Position numbers and translations under genes: made by a program. DNA of 9,737 bases from contig JAERML010000027.1 in assembly GCA_016844425.1 (NCBI GenBank), positions 1-9,737 on the forward strand, written 5' to 3'. This DNA is from Bacteroidota bacterium (lineage in GTDB: Bacteria; Bacteroidota; UBA10030; UBA6906). The notes below the pieces were generated by a model that ran no database searches, had not been told where the DNA came from, and worked only from the letters and a program-made list of their open reading frames with translations. Positions 1 to 8,200 of this stretch are shown here, in pieces (within the stretch, counting starts at the first letter, position 1; each line of letters begins with the position of its first letter).

Positions 1-663
1 GCTCTCACGTTCGCCAGAGCGGATGCCTTCCTCTGCCATGGCGAGCGATCTGTAGAGAACCGTCGCCTCTTTTCGCTGCGCAGGAGTGAGATAGCTATTG
101 CGTGAGCTCATCGCCAGACCGTCTCGTTCGCGGACGGTAGGCGCCACAATAATCTCGATATCGAAGTTGAGGTCTCTCACCATCTGCCTGACGACGATGA
201 CTTGTTGAGCGTCTTTCTGGCCAAACACGGCACAGTGAGGCCTGGTAATGTTGAAAAGCTTGGCCACGATCGTTGCAACGCCACGGAAGTGACCCGGGCG
301 AGACTTCCCTTCCAGGGAGGATGTCATTCGTTCCACGTTGACATAGGTTGCGAAACCATCCGGGTACATTGCCCCAGTATCGGGGGCAAAGACATGGTTA
401 CTTCCGGCATCGAAGGCAAGATCTTTGTCTCTGTCCAAGTCCCGAGGATAGCGGTTGAAGTCTTCGGATGGACCAAACTGGGTGGGGTTTACGAAGATCG
501 TGGTAATTACCACATCGCTTTGTTGCCGGGCAAGCCGAATCAGACTCAAATGTCCTTCGTGCAGGAACCCCATCGTGGGAACGATGCCGATTCTTTGACC
601 TGATGCGCGAATCCACACCGCGGTCGCTTGCATTTCTGCAACATCCCGGATGACGTGTGCCAT
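1..663 (-). CDS. panC: Pantothenate synthetase (pantoate--beta-alanine ligase), 3' end cut by the window edge
   Basis: Cytoplasmic enzyme that joins pantoate and beta-alanine with ATP (releasing AMP and pyrophosphate) to make pantothenate, the CoA precursor. My translation from the ATG at 663 stays open for 221 residues to base 1; the family is about 280 residues, so roughly 60 C-terminal residues are missing. Visible motifs in order: PTMGFLHEGH (residues 29-38, the nucleotidyltransferase HIGH-type ATP motif), FVNPTQF (57-63), GKSRPGHFRGV (119-129), FGQKDAQQ (147-154) and RERDGLAMSSRN (178-189), the KMSKS-like region. All expected active-site blocks are intact. The ATG lies 4 bases after the arginase TAA, and no strong Shine-Dalgarno is visible, so expression probably depends on read-through from upstream. 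No panB or panD is visible. Identity is very secure; only the missing C-terminus is unverified. Confidence 0.96.
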   Translation of the reverse strand, partial: MAHVIRDVAEMQATAVWIRASGQRIGIVPTMGFLHEGHLSLIRLARQQSDVVITTIFVNPTQFGPSEDFNRYPRDLDRDKDLAFDAGSNHVFAPDTGAMYPDGFATYVNVERMTSSLEGKSRPGHFRGVATIVAKLFNITRPHCAVFGQKDAQQVIVVRQMVRDLNFDIEIIVAPTVRERDGLAMSSRNSYLTPAQRKEATVLYRSLAMAEEGIRSGERES

Positions 664-667
664 GCGC

Positions 668-1573
668 TTAGAGGATCTTCTTTCCAAACGCGGACTGCAC
701 CAGCTCCACGGCAAACTCTGCAGACGTGTTGTTCTCGTCCAAAATCGGATTCACCTCCACAATCTCCAACGAGGTCATCGCTCGTGACTCGGAAATCAGT
801 TCCATAATCAAATGCGCCTCGCGGTAGTCGAGACCCCCTTTCACCGGTGTCCCGACACCCGGTGCAATTGTTGGGTCAACTGCATCGAGGTCGAGGCTCA
901 CGTGCACGTAGTCCGTCCCATCTGTGACACGCGAGAGTGCTTTCTTCATTACGCGATGGATCCCCTGCCGGTCAATATCCGGCATCGTGAAGACATGTAC
1001 GCCGGTTTGTTTTAGATGACGCTTTTCCCCGTCGTCGAGGCTTCTGATGCCTACAAGCGCTACGTTGGCGGGATCCACTTTGCGCTGCCGGCCCCCGAGA
1101 TGCGCAAGATCGCGCGGACCCAATCCAAGGACGGCCGCCAGCGGCATGCCGTGAATATTTCCCGAAGGGGAGGTTGAAGGAGTATTGATGTCCCCATGCG
1201 CGTCCACCCACAGGACGCCGAGCTTCTTGCGCTTGCGTTTGCAGTACGCGGCAATGCCCGAAATTGTGCCAACAGCAATCGAATGGTCACCCCCCAGGAC
1301 AAGTGGGAACCCCTTTCGTGAGACAATTCTTTCCACTTTCTGGCTAAGCAGCTTCGATGCCCGCGTAATCTCCTTGAGGTACCGTGCTTTCATATCGCCG
1401 ACGCGAAGTTCCTCCATGTTCTTGATGTCCAGGTCACCTTCATCCACCACCTTGTTGCCGAGGTCTTTCAGCCGATCAGCAAGTCCGGCGATCCGGATGG
1501 CCGACGGTCCCATATCAACGCCACGCCGGCCAGAGCCGAGATCCATGGGAACGCCAAGAAGATGGATATTCAT
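668..1573 (-). CDS. rocF: Arginase (ureohydrolase family, Mn-dependent)
   Basis: Hydrolyses L-arginine to L-ornithine and urea in the cytoplasm. The 301-residue length is typical of bacterial arginases. All binuclear manganese ligands are visible: H97 in GGDHS, D124/H126/D128 in DAHGDIN, and D228/D230 in SLDLDAVDP. Arginase rather than agmatinase is supported by the substrate-carboxylate loop TSPSGN (134-139) followed by HGMPLA (H141), and by E273 in VEVNP, the position that contacts the guanidinium group in arginases. The N-terminal GVPMDLGSGRRGVDMGP also fits arginase. The ATG start at 1573 puts GVPMD at the normal distance from the N-terminus; no clear Shine-Dalgarno precedes it. It lies 30 bases after accD and 4 bases before panC, so it is likely co-transcribed. 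No other arginine-catabolism gene is in view, so its physiological role (nitrogen release, ornithine or polyamine supply) is open. The symbol rocF follows the Bacillus name. Confidence 0.93.
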   Translation of the reverse strand: MNIHLLGVPMDLGSGRRGVDMGPSAIRIAGLADRLKDLGNKVVDEGDLDIKNMEELRVGDMKARYLKEITRASKLLSQKVERIVSRKGFPLVLGGDHSIAVGTISGIAAYCKRKRKKLGVLWVDAHGDINTPSTSPSGNIHGMPLAAVLGLGPRDLAHLGGRQRKVDPANVALVGIRSLDDGEKRHLKQTGVHVFTMPDIDRQGIHRVMKKALSRVTDGTDYVHVSLDLDAVDPTIAPGVGTPVKGGLDYREAHLIMELISESRAMTSLEIVEVNPILDENNTSAEFAVELVQSAFGKKIL

Positions 1574-1603
1574 TTGCGGTATGTCAAAGAGAAAGTGTGG
1601 GTT

Positions 1604-2446
1604 TCAGGGAGCAAGCAACGACAACAACTGTGCAATTGTGTTCTTCAACTCTTTTCGATGGAGTACCAGATCGACAAAACCATGCTCCAGGAGAAACTCC
1701 GACCGCTGAAATCCCGCCGGCAGATCCTTGCCGATTGTCTGCTTTATGACGCGCGGGCCGGCGAAGCCGATGAGTGCCCCCGGCTCGGCAATGTTTACGT
1801 CGCCCAGCATGGCGTAGCTTGCGGTCACGCCGCCGGTTGTCGGGTCCGTCATGAGGGATATATACGGAATGCCCGCATTTGCAAGACGTCCGAGCTTGGC
1901 GCTCGTCTTCGCCATCTGCATCAAGGATAGAGCTCCTTCCATCATTCGCGCACCGCCGCTCGCTGAAATCACCAAGAGCGGTGTTTTGGTCTTCCAGGCT
2001 TTGTCAATGGCGCGACCAATCTTCTCGCCCACCACCGAGCCCATGCTGCCGCCGATGAAGGCGAAATCCATCGCTGCAAGAACAAGGTGTTTCTTGTTTA
2101 CCATCCCTGTCCCCCACCTCACCGCGTCATACAGGCCAGTCTTCTTTGTCGCTTCCGGAATCCGGTCGCGGTACCGTTTGGTATCGACGAACTTCAAGGG
2201 ATCTGCAGAACGCATCTTCCGGTCGTATTCCTTGAACGATCCTTCATCGAACAGAATCTCGATGTACTCCTTGCTCCCGATGCGGAAATGATTCGTGCAC
2301 TTTGTGCAGGTGTATAGATTCTGGGCGAGTTCCTTCTTATGGATGATCTCCCCGCACTCATCGCACTTCACCCACATCCCGTCCGGGATCTCTTTCTTTT
2401 GTGTCTCGGCGGCTATGTTCTCTTTCGACCGTTTGAACCACGCCAT
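1604..2446 (-). CDS. accD: Acetyl-CoA carboxylase carboxyltransferase subunit beta
   Basis: Beta half of the carboxyltransferase that moves CO2 from carboxybiotin to acetyl-CoA, giving malonyl-CoA for fatty-acid synthesis; it works as an alpha2beta2 tetramer with AccA in the cytoplasm. The protein has 280 residues, normal for the family. The N-terminal four-cysteine zinc ribbon is complete (C28, C31, C47, C50). The crotonase-fold carboxyltransferase core shows [18 protein letters not shown] (161-178), [11 protein letters not shown] (200-210), and [14 protein letters not shown] (221-234), then [18 protein letters not shown] (242-259). The ATG at 2446 starts with MAWFKR, a common AccD N-terminus. 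It begins 9 bases after the tsaB stop with only a weak purine stretch upstream. accA is not in this window, which is usual since the two subunits are often unlinked. Confidence 0.97.
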   Translation of the reverse strand: MAWFKRSKENIAAETQKKEIPDGMWVKCDECGEIIHKKELAQNLYTCTKCTNHFRIGSKEYIEILFDEGSFKEYDRKMRSADPLKFVDTKRYRDRIPEATKKTGLYDAVRWGTGMVNKKHLVLAAMDFAFIGGSMGSVVGEKIGRAIDKAWKTKTPLLVISASGGARMMEGALSLMQMAKTSAKLGRLANAGIPYISLMTDPTTGGVTASYAMLGDVNIAEPGALIGFAGPRVIKQTIGKDLPAGFQRSEFLLEHGFVDLVLHRKELKNTIAQLLSLLAP

Positions 2447-2455
2447 GGCGGATAC

Positions 2456-3151
2456 CTATTTGGTAGTGAGCGTGTGGAAGAAAAACTCCTTGATGTATCG
2501 CGGCTCGAGCGTTACCGGGTCTTCCTTCGTTCCACTGGCAAGCAGTTTTGTTCCTACTTGAACAACGGACGCGGCACTGCATCGGGCCAGATCATGAGAA
2601 ATAAGCCGCATCATCGTCCTTTGGGCCAGCAGACGACCGAGCTTCTTTGCGGCATCCCCTGTGACGACAACCGGGCGATCGCCAATCTCATCACCAAGTG
2701 CTTCCACCGTCATATTCTGTACATCGCGGAGAGGAATGAGACGCGAGTCAGCAACAGAAAACAACTGACTGTACACCTCATCCCGCCGGGCATCGAGGGC
2801 AGCGAGCAACCACTCATTCTCCCCGACAGCACGCCCGTCGAGAGCACGCTGCGCCAATGCCTCAAGTGTCGGGACCGCAACCAGTGGAACTCCCGTCGCA
2901 TACGCAAGCCCCTTGGCTACGCTGAGTCCGATACGAAGACCGGTGAACGACCCCGGCCCAATGGAAACCGCTATGCCGTCAAGCGCGCTGACGGTAACTT
3001 CTGTCCGTCGCAGGACGTCCTGGATAAGTGTCAGGAGCTTTTCCGCATGAACATACTTTTCCTCGAGCGTTGCTTCAGCTACAATGTTGCCATTGCGCCC
3101 AATTGCTGCAGCACAAACTGTGGTTGCCGTTTCTATGCCAAGGACAGTCAT
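2456..3151 (-). CDS. tsaB: tRNA threonylcarbamoyladenosine synthesis protein TsaB (YeaZ)
   Basis: Non-catalytic ASKHA-fold scaffold that dimerises with TsaD and, with TsaE, transfers the threonylcarbamoyl group to A37 of ANN-decoding tRNAs (t6A). The 231-residue protein starts MTVLGIETAT, the phosphate-1 region (residues 1-10). The hallmark GPGSFTGLRIG sits at 65-75, the ALDARRDEVY segment at 118-127, and EPRYIKEFF near the C-terminus, all typical of TsaB. The ATG at 3151 was chosen because the open frame further upstream (to 3286) has no homology and lies over tsaE; translation from 3151 begins exactly at the family N-terminus and overlaps the tsaE stop as ATGA (3148-3151), indicating translational coupling. 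The stop is TAG. tsaD and tsaC/sua5 are not in the window. Confidence 0.95.
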   Translation of the reverse strand: MTVLGIETATTVCAAAIGRNGNIVAEATLEEKYVHAEKLLTLIQDVLRRTEVTVSALDGIAVSIGPGSFTGLRIGLSVAKGLAYATGVPLVAVPTLEALAQRALDGRAVGENEWLLAALDARRDEVYSQLFSVADSRLIPLRDVQNMTVEALGDEIGDRPVVVTGDAAKKLGRLLAQRTMMRLISHDLARCSAASVVQVGTKLLASGTKEDPVTLEPRYIKEFFFHTLTTK

Positions 3152-3585
3152 GCCGGTACCCGGGCCGCGTCGTCGACCTCGATCTCCCGTTCGGTGTCCG
3201 TCCTTCCATATCTGATCTTCACCATGCGATACCGCGTCGGGAGAATGGTGAACGCCTTTTCCGCCCATTCGATGAGGCAGATGCATTGATCCGTGAAATA
3301 TTCCTCCACGCCCAGCTCTGCAAGCTCCGCCTGACGCTCAATACGGTAGAGATCAACATGGATTACTTTCACCCGCTGGCCCTCATACTCGTTGATCAGG
3401 GTGAACGTTGGACTGACTGCACGATGCTGAACGCCGAGCCCATCGCATACTCCCGCCACGAATTGAGTTTTACCGCTTCCCAGGTTCCCCGACAGCCCGA
3501 CCACATCACCGGGGGAAAGAGTCACCGCAAATGCCTTCCCGAGCTCAACCGTCTCCTGAGGAGAGTGCGTAACAAACAGTCTCAT
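3148..3585 (-). CDS. tsaE: tRNA threonylcarbamoyladenosine synthesis ATPase TsaE (YjeE)
   Basis: Small P-loop ATPase that cycles the TsaB-TsaD complex during t6A tRNA modification. It is 145 residues, normal for the family. The Walker A motif GNLGSGKT lies at residues 33-40; SPTFTLINEY (58-67) is the conserved switch-like block; HVDLYR (76-81) and IEWAE (105-109) match the Walker B-side and C-terminal family motifs. Its ATG overlaps the porX stop as ATGA (3582-3585), and its TGA overlaps the tsaB ATG as ATGA (3148-3151). No Shine-Dalgarno is visible before the start, consistent with re-initiation by ribosomes leaving porX. As I recall, a porX-tsaE neighbourhood also occurs in other Bacteroidota, which supports both calls. 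Confidence 0.96.
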   Translation of the reverse strand: MRLFVTHSPQETVELGKAFAVTLSPGDVVGLSGNLGSGKTQFVAGVCDGLGVQHRAVSPTFTLINEYEGQRVKVIHVDLYRIERQAELAELGVEEYFTDQCICLIEWAEKAFTILPTRYRMVKIRYGRTDTEREIEVDDAARVPA

Positions 3586-5150
3586 CGCTTCGGCTCGAGC
3601 TTGACGACGGGAAGTATCATCTCTTCCATCGAGACGCCGCCATGCTGGAAGCTATCGCGATACTGGTTCAGGTATTTGTGGTAGTCCGTAGGGTAGACGA
3701 AGTAATAATCTTCCTTCGCGATGATATAGTTTGTGGCAACACCCCTCTTTGGGAGCTTGAACTCGAGGGGGTTCTTGACAAAGATCGCCGCCTTATCCTC
3801 AGCCTTGAGGTTACGTCCATACTTGTACCGCAAGTTGGTGGAAGCTTCACGGTCCCCCAGAACCTTGGACCCGCGCAAGCAGCGAACGCTGCCATGGTCG
3901 GTGGTAAGGATGATCGTCACATTCCTGTTCTGAGAAAGCGTCTTCAGCATCCCGAAGAGAGACGAGTGCATGAACCAGGAGTTCGTCAAAGAGCGATACG
4001 CCGACTCATCGGGGGCGATTTCTTTCAATAATGTCGAGTCCGACCTCCCGTGGGCAAGCATATCAACAAAGTTCACCACAATAGAGGTCAACTTCGATTG
4101 CGTGTAGGAATGGATGCTGTTTTCCACGCTTCTGCCGAACTCAGCATCAAGGATCTTCACATACTTCGGTTCGGGCTTGAGGACGATCTTGCGGCGTTCC
4201 AGCAGCTTGTCCAAAAACTGCCGTTCATATCTGTTTCTGCTATTCTCGTCATCCTCGCTTTTTTCCCAGAGTTCGGGAAACCGGATCTCCACATCGCTCG
4301 GGTACGAGCCACTGAAGATCGCGTTCCGCGAATATGGAGTTGCTGTCGGGAGAATGCTAAAGTAGAAGTCTTTGGTGATCGTGTAGTATTCATGGAGCAG
4401 ACTCTCCATGGCCATCCATTGGTCAAGCCGCAGACAGTCAATCACAAAAAAGATGATGGACTTGCCCGTCTGGAGCTCGGGAATCAGATACCTGTCGACC
4501 ACTTCGTGGGACAGGGCGGGCCTGTTGTCAGTCTGTTCCACCCAGTCACGGTAGTTCCGCTCAACATACTTGCCGAAAGCGAGGTTGCACTCGCGGGTTT
4601 GGTCAAGGAGCGTTTGTTTCAGGCCCAGCTCCGGGTGAACATCCAGCTCAAGTGCCCAGTCAACAAGCCGCGTGTAAATGTCGATCCATTGGCGGTAGTC
4701 CAGGTCGTTCATCAATGCGACGGAGATCGTGTTGAACTCCTGGATATAATCCTTGGAGACCGCGGCACCTGTGATTTTCTTTCCTTCCAGAAACTTCTTG
4801 CAAGCCAGAAGCACCTGACTCGGATTGACCGGCTTGATCAGGTAGTCGCTGATTTTCACCCCGATGGCCTCCTCCATCAACGACTCTTCCTCGTTCTTCG
4901 TAATCATGATCACGGGAAGGTTCGGCCGCATATCCTTAATTTCGGCAAGTGTTTGGAGGCCTCCCATCCCCGCCATCATCTCATCGAGAAACACAAGATC
5001 GAAACCGGTCTGGCGAACCATCGACACGGCATCCTCTCCATTGGTTGCCGTGTCGACAGAGTATCCCTTGTCGATCAGAAACCTGATGTGCGGACGAAGG
5101 AGTTCAATCTCGTCGTCCACCCAGAGTATTTTTCCCTTCCCATCATCCAT
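3582..5150 (-). CDS. porX: PorX-type response regulator with PglZ domain (T9SS regulator)
   Basis: Two-domain cytoplasmic protein of 522 residues, the usual PorX size. The N-terminal receiver domain (about 3-122) has the acidic pair D12/D13 in WVDDE, phospho-acceptor D56 in VFLDEMM, T84 and K106 in YLIKP, so it should be phosphorylatable. A helical linker (about 135-225) leads to a C-terminal PglZ/alkaline-phosphatase-superfamily domain (about 230-520). Candidate metal and catalytic residues there are D238 in VIDCLRLDQW, T271 in PTATPYSRN, D363 and H367 in FVDMLAHG, D418/H419 in TTDHG, and H503 in FQHGG. In Porphyromonas, PorX acts with the sensor PorY and has been reported to be a zinc-dependent phosphodiesterase; no PorY gene is here. 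I chose the ATG at 5150 because it follows a GGGGGAG sequence and gives the short N-terminus typical of PorX; an in-frame GTG at 5174 would add eight residues. The stop overlaps tsaE by four bases. Confidence 0.92.
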   Translation of the reverse strand: MDDGKGKILWVDDEIELLRPHIRFLIDKGYSVDTATNGEDAVSMVRQTGFDLVFLDEMMAGMGGLQTLAEIKDMRPNLPVIMITKNEEESLMEEAIGVKISDYLIKPVNPSQVLLACKKFLEGKKITGAAVSKDYIQEFNTISVALMNDLDYRQWIDIYTRLVDWALELDVHPELGLKQTLLDQTRECNLAFGKYVERNYRDWVEQTDNRPALSHEVVDRYLIPELQTGKSIIFFVIDCLRLDQWMAMESLLHEYYTITKDFYFSILPTATPYSRNAIFSGSYPSDVEIRFPELWEKSEDDENSRNRYERQFLDKLLERRKIVLKPEPKYVKILDAEFGRSVENSIHSYTQSKLTSIVVNFVDMLAHGRSDSTLLKEIAPDESAYRSLTNSWFMHSSLFGMLKTLSQNRNVTIILTTDHGSVRCLRGSKVLGDREASTNLRYKYGRNLKAEDKAAIFVKNPLEFKLPKRGVATNYIIAKEDYYFVYPTDYHKYLNQYRDSFQHGGVSMEEMILPVVKLEPKR

Positions 5151-5153
5151 GCG

Positions 5154-5160
5154 CTCCCCC
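5154..5160 (-). promoter_or_regulatory. Probable ribosome-binding site of porX
   Basis: On the minus strand the sequence reads TTGGGGGAGCGC directly before the ATG at 5150. The GGGGGAG core can pair with the 16S rRNA 3' end, although the 3-base spacing is short. It is the clearest Shine-Dalgarno-like sequence I found among the starts in this window and favours the ATG at 5150 over the in-frame GTG at 5174, which has only a weak GGGATC upstream. Confidence 0.4.
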
Positions 5161-5240
5161 AAAGAATTTGCCACAGATCCCGATCAGTCGTACCAGTCTC
5201 TCGTGGCCAAGTGAACCATCTAAGAATGCTCGGTGGAAAA

Positions 5241-5269
5241 ATGATAACGATTTGACGCTTGAGAATCAA
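5241..5269 (-). promoter_or_regulatory. Candidate sigma70-like promoter for porX and the downstream genes
   Basis: In the 145-base sprA-porX gap the minus strand shows TTGATT (5269-5264), a 17-base spacer, and TATCAT (5246-5241), five of six matches to TATAAT. Transcription would begin near 5234 and leave a leader of about 85 bases before porX. The primary sigma factor of Bacteroidota usually favours a different -10 element (TAnnTTTG), so the match may be chance. I found no convincing hairpin-plus-T-run terminator after the sprA stop, so read-through from sprA is also possible. Nothing else in the gap is recognisable. Confidence 0.33.
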
Positions 5270-5295
5270 CGAACTCGCACAGACCGCCACTGGCT

Positions 5296-8200
5296 CTATT
5301 GAATTGAGATGTGAATGTCGAGGCCGGCTTCGTTGATGGTGCTTCCCGGAATTCGTGAGCCGCCTTCGTCTGGTGCGATCTTGGTGTAACGGTAGTACAC
5401 CGACGCCGTGACGCGTAGACTCAGGACGTACTTGATGCGAGGCTCGATGACGGTCCGTGTGGATCCTTCCAGCGGCGTCGGCGTGACTCCAACATCGAGC
5501 TTGGAAACGTCATATGTTTTCCGGGAGTTCTTGGTAAGTGAGTACGACGCGCTGACATCAAGATCGTTGTTCAATGCAAGCCCGAAGAGTGGAATCTCAA
5601 ACCCCTTCCGGCTGTACGACGCCGTGAAAGAGATTTCCTGGGCAAGCGTCTCGACGATCTTTTGCGATGACGTCGCAAGATCAAATGACGTGTTGGTGTT
5701 GTACCTGAGGTTTGCGCCGAAGCTCCCATTTAAGAGTTCCTTGAATGTGAAGTTCAGACCGAACAGAGGCGCAAAACCGTACGCCACCCGTTGGCCGTTC
5801 GTCCGCTCGCCACCTCCGCCAGGACGATTCTCGAACGATCTTGTATAATTGGCGTTATAGCTGTGGTCGAGGGAAAGCCGGCTGACGAAGCCCGCAAACA
5901 TCGGGATCTTTTCCAGTCCGTCCCAGCGGAGTGTCCAGTTCAAGCGCGGGAAATACTGTCCGAAGATTTTCCGGAGGAACGGGAGCGCTTCGAACCCTTC
6001 TTCAAATGCCTGCGCGAGCTTCTCGTCATTTGTTACCGTCGAGTCACGGTTGTTCTTTAGCTCTGCATACCGTTTGCTCACATCCTTCAGACTGCTCTTG
6101 AACATTCCAAGGAACAGAACATCCGGAAATGTCAGGAACGAACGGTCCACGCTTCCAGTGGAGGAGGCGTTCAGGATTCTCGGCGTGCCCAGGGAGTCCG
6201 TCGTGACGTTTTGCGTCCGGCTGAACTGCCAGCCGGTATTCCATGTCAAGTCCAGCCGCGCCCCTTCCCAGAGGGAGCGGTTCGTCTTCAATGTCACCCG
6301 GTTGGATTGTCGGAAGGTATTGGAGAGGTTTGCACTTAGACCGCCTATGCTCGCCGCTCTGATTCCCGGCTCCACATCCCAACCGAAGAAGGGGAAGTAT
6401 GATCGGGTGCCGAAGTTCGTGAGTTTGCCGTTCGGGTCGGAGATGAGGCCGAGCTGGTACAGACGCGACGGTCCATACTTCGGGTCCGCCTCCTGGAAGA
6501 ACGGCACACGTCCCCAGAAATTGACGAACCCGGTTCTCCCCACCACGCCACTGTTGCCCACGTTGTTTGATTGAGTAAAGGTGATATTGATATTGTCGTA
6601 ATCGAGGAACGGAACTTTGATAAGGGCACGTGCAAGTGTCTTGAGCTGAGCGAGCGTCTTCTCCAGGCCACCGGGAGATTGCGGTGTCCCTGTGGTGTCG
6701 GATGCCGGTTGCGTCGTTCCGGGAGTTTCCTCCCCCTCATTCTCTGCAGCACCCCGCCTTCCGCGTGGAGTGGGCGTTGCTGCCGCTGGCTTGTCGTCAA
6801 AGAGCGGATCGAACAACTGCTTTAGTTTGAAGTTCATCGAGAAGTTGATATTGTTGCCCCATCCAGCCGATTTCCCGATATCTCCAGCCGCCTGGGTGTT
6901 CTGCCAGTTGTAGTCCACTCCGTAGCTCATCGAGAAGTCCGCGTACTTCTTGATGTTGAAGATGTTCGGGATGTTCGGCCTGCTCGCGAACTGGTTCTGT
7001 TGAGCGTAGCGTGTGTCCGTTCCGAAGTTGATAAACTTGTCGCCGAAGAAAATATCATCCAGAATCTTCGAGAACGGACGCTGTTGTTTGTTCCGGTCCG
7101 TCTCGAGATCCAGTAAGCTCGATTCAATGCTCAGGTTGTAGTTCCCCGACAGGTTGGCAATCCCGCCTTCGGTCGCCTTCCACCCGAACCCGAATTGGCG
7201 CGACGCCGTAAAGTTGCGGGTCGTGAGTTGCTGGGCACCCACCGTCCGTTGGGTGGACACGTCACGCGATCGAACCGCCGTGAACGACCAGGTGAAATTC
7301 GTGGGAGTGTAAAAAATCTTCAAGTTCTTGTACTCGTCAAGAAACCAGAGACCATCGAACAAGCTCTTGAACGGCTGGACGTAATAATCGGGCGAGAAGT
7401 TGAATGCGTACGATATCTTCGCATTCCACGACCATGCGACGCGGCTCGAGATCGCAGGGTTTCGTTCTCTCGACTTCGTATAGTTGTACCCGAGCGTGAG
7501 TTTGTTAAACGTATCCCGAATGAACCAGTCATTGGAAGGAAAGCCGATGCGGAAGCTCGGAGCCGCGTAGGTGTCCGTTTCCCGATAGGATTCCGCATTA
7601 CGGATAATTCGGTCTGCAGCCGCATTGGCGACTGCTTCGGAGTACCCGAGCGTGAGCATCTTCTGTCTCTCCTGTTCAGCAGCCTCGCTCACCAGGACAT
7701 CCGAGTTGGGAAGATACTTCGGCTCCACCATTCCCACTGAACGCGAGTAGGACACTGGAAGCGACGTGCCGACCCAATCGCTGGGAAAAAACCTCTCAAG
7801 CGACATAGAGGTGCTGATTCCCCAGTTGGTTCCGGTCTGCCGCGAGCCAAAGCGTTGCTCGAGCGTATGGAAGTTCGGATCCACCCTCGAATAGTTGAAC
7901 GAGACGGATCCGAGATCGGCCAGCTTCAGTTGCGTGTCAAAGCGATAGGCCCATCCTTTGGAGTCATCCACTTCAATCAGGCGGAGCTCGTTCACCCATA
8001 CCTCGGCGGTCAGCGGAGGTGCGGGCCCGCCTGGGCCGTTCTGGTAGCGATGCGTGACGCCAACGGCCAAGTAACGAACTTGCGTGAGAGACGGATTCCC
8101 ACGCACACGATACGTTACACTATCAACGCCGATAAGCTTCACCAGCTTTTCTACGCTTTGCTGTACCGAGTCACGGCCTTGCTTAATGGACGTAAGCTCA

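Noticed and set aside
3152..3286. N-terminal 45-residue extension of tsaB
   Set aside because: The extension overlaps tsaE in another frame, is basic and of low quality, and TsaB family proteins begin at the M-x-x-L-x-I-E-T-A motif coded from 3151.
2339..3289. 316-residue plus-strand open frame opposite tsaB and neighbours
   Set aside because: Register-aligned antisense of tsaB, with no recognisable motif and spanning three well-supported minus-strand genes.
5151..5174. GTG start at 5174 for porX
   Set aside because: It would add eight residues not typical of PorX; the ATG at 5150 follows a GGGGGAG sequence and gives the normal N-terminus. Not fully excluded.
4050..5255. 401-residue open frame on the plus strand opposite porX
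   Set aside because: Its codons are exactly register-aligned with porX codons on the other strand, the classic mirror-frame artefact of biased codon use; the translation has no recognisable domain, while porX shows full family motifs.
5175..5295. Terminator after sprA
   Set aside because: A short TTGA/TCAA inverted repeat near 5260-5270 and a five-T run near 5237-5241 are present, but the stem is too weak and not adjacent to the T-run.
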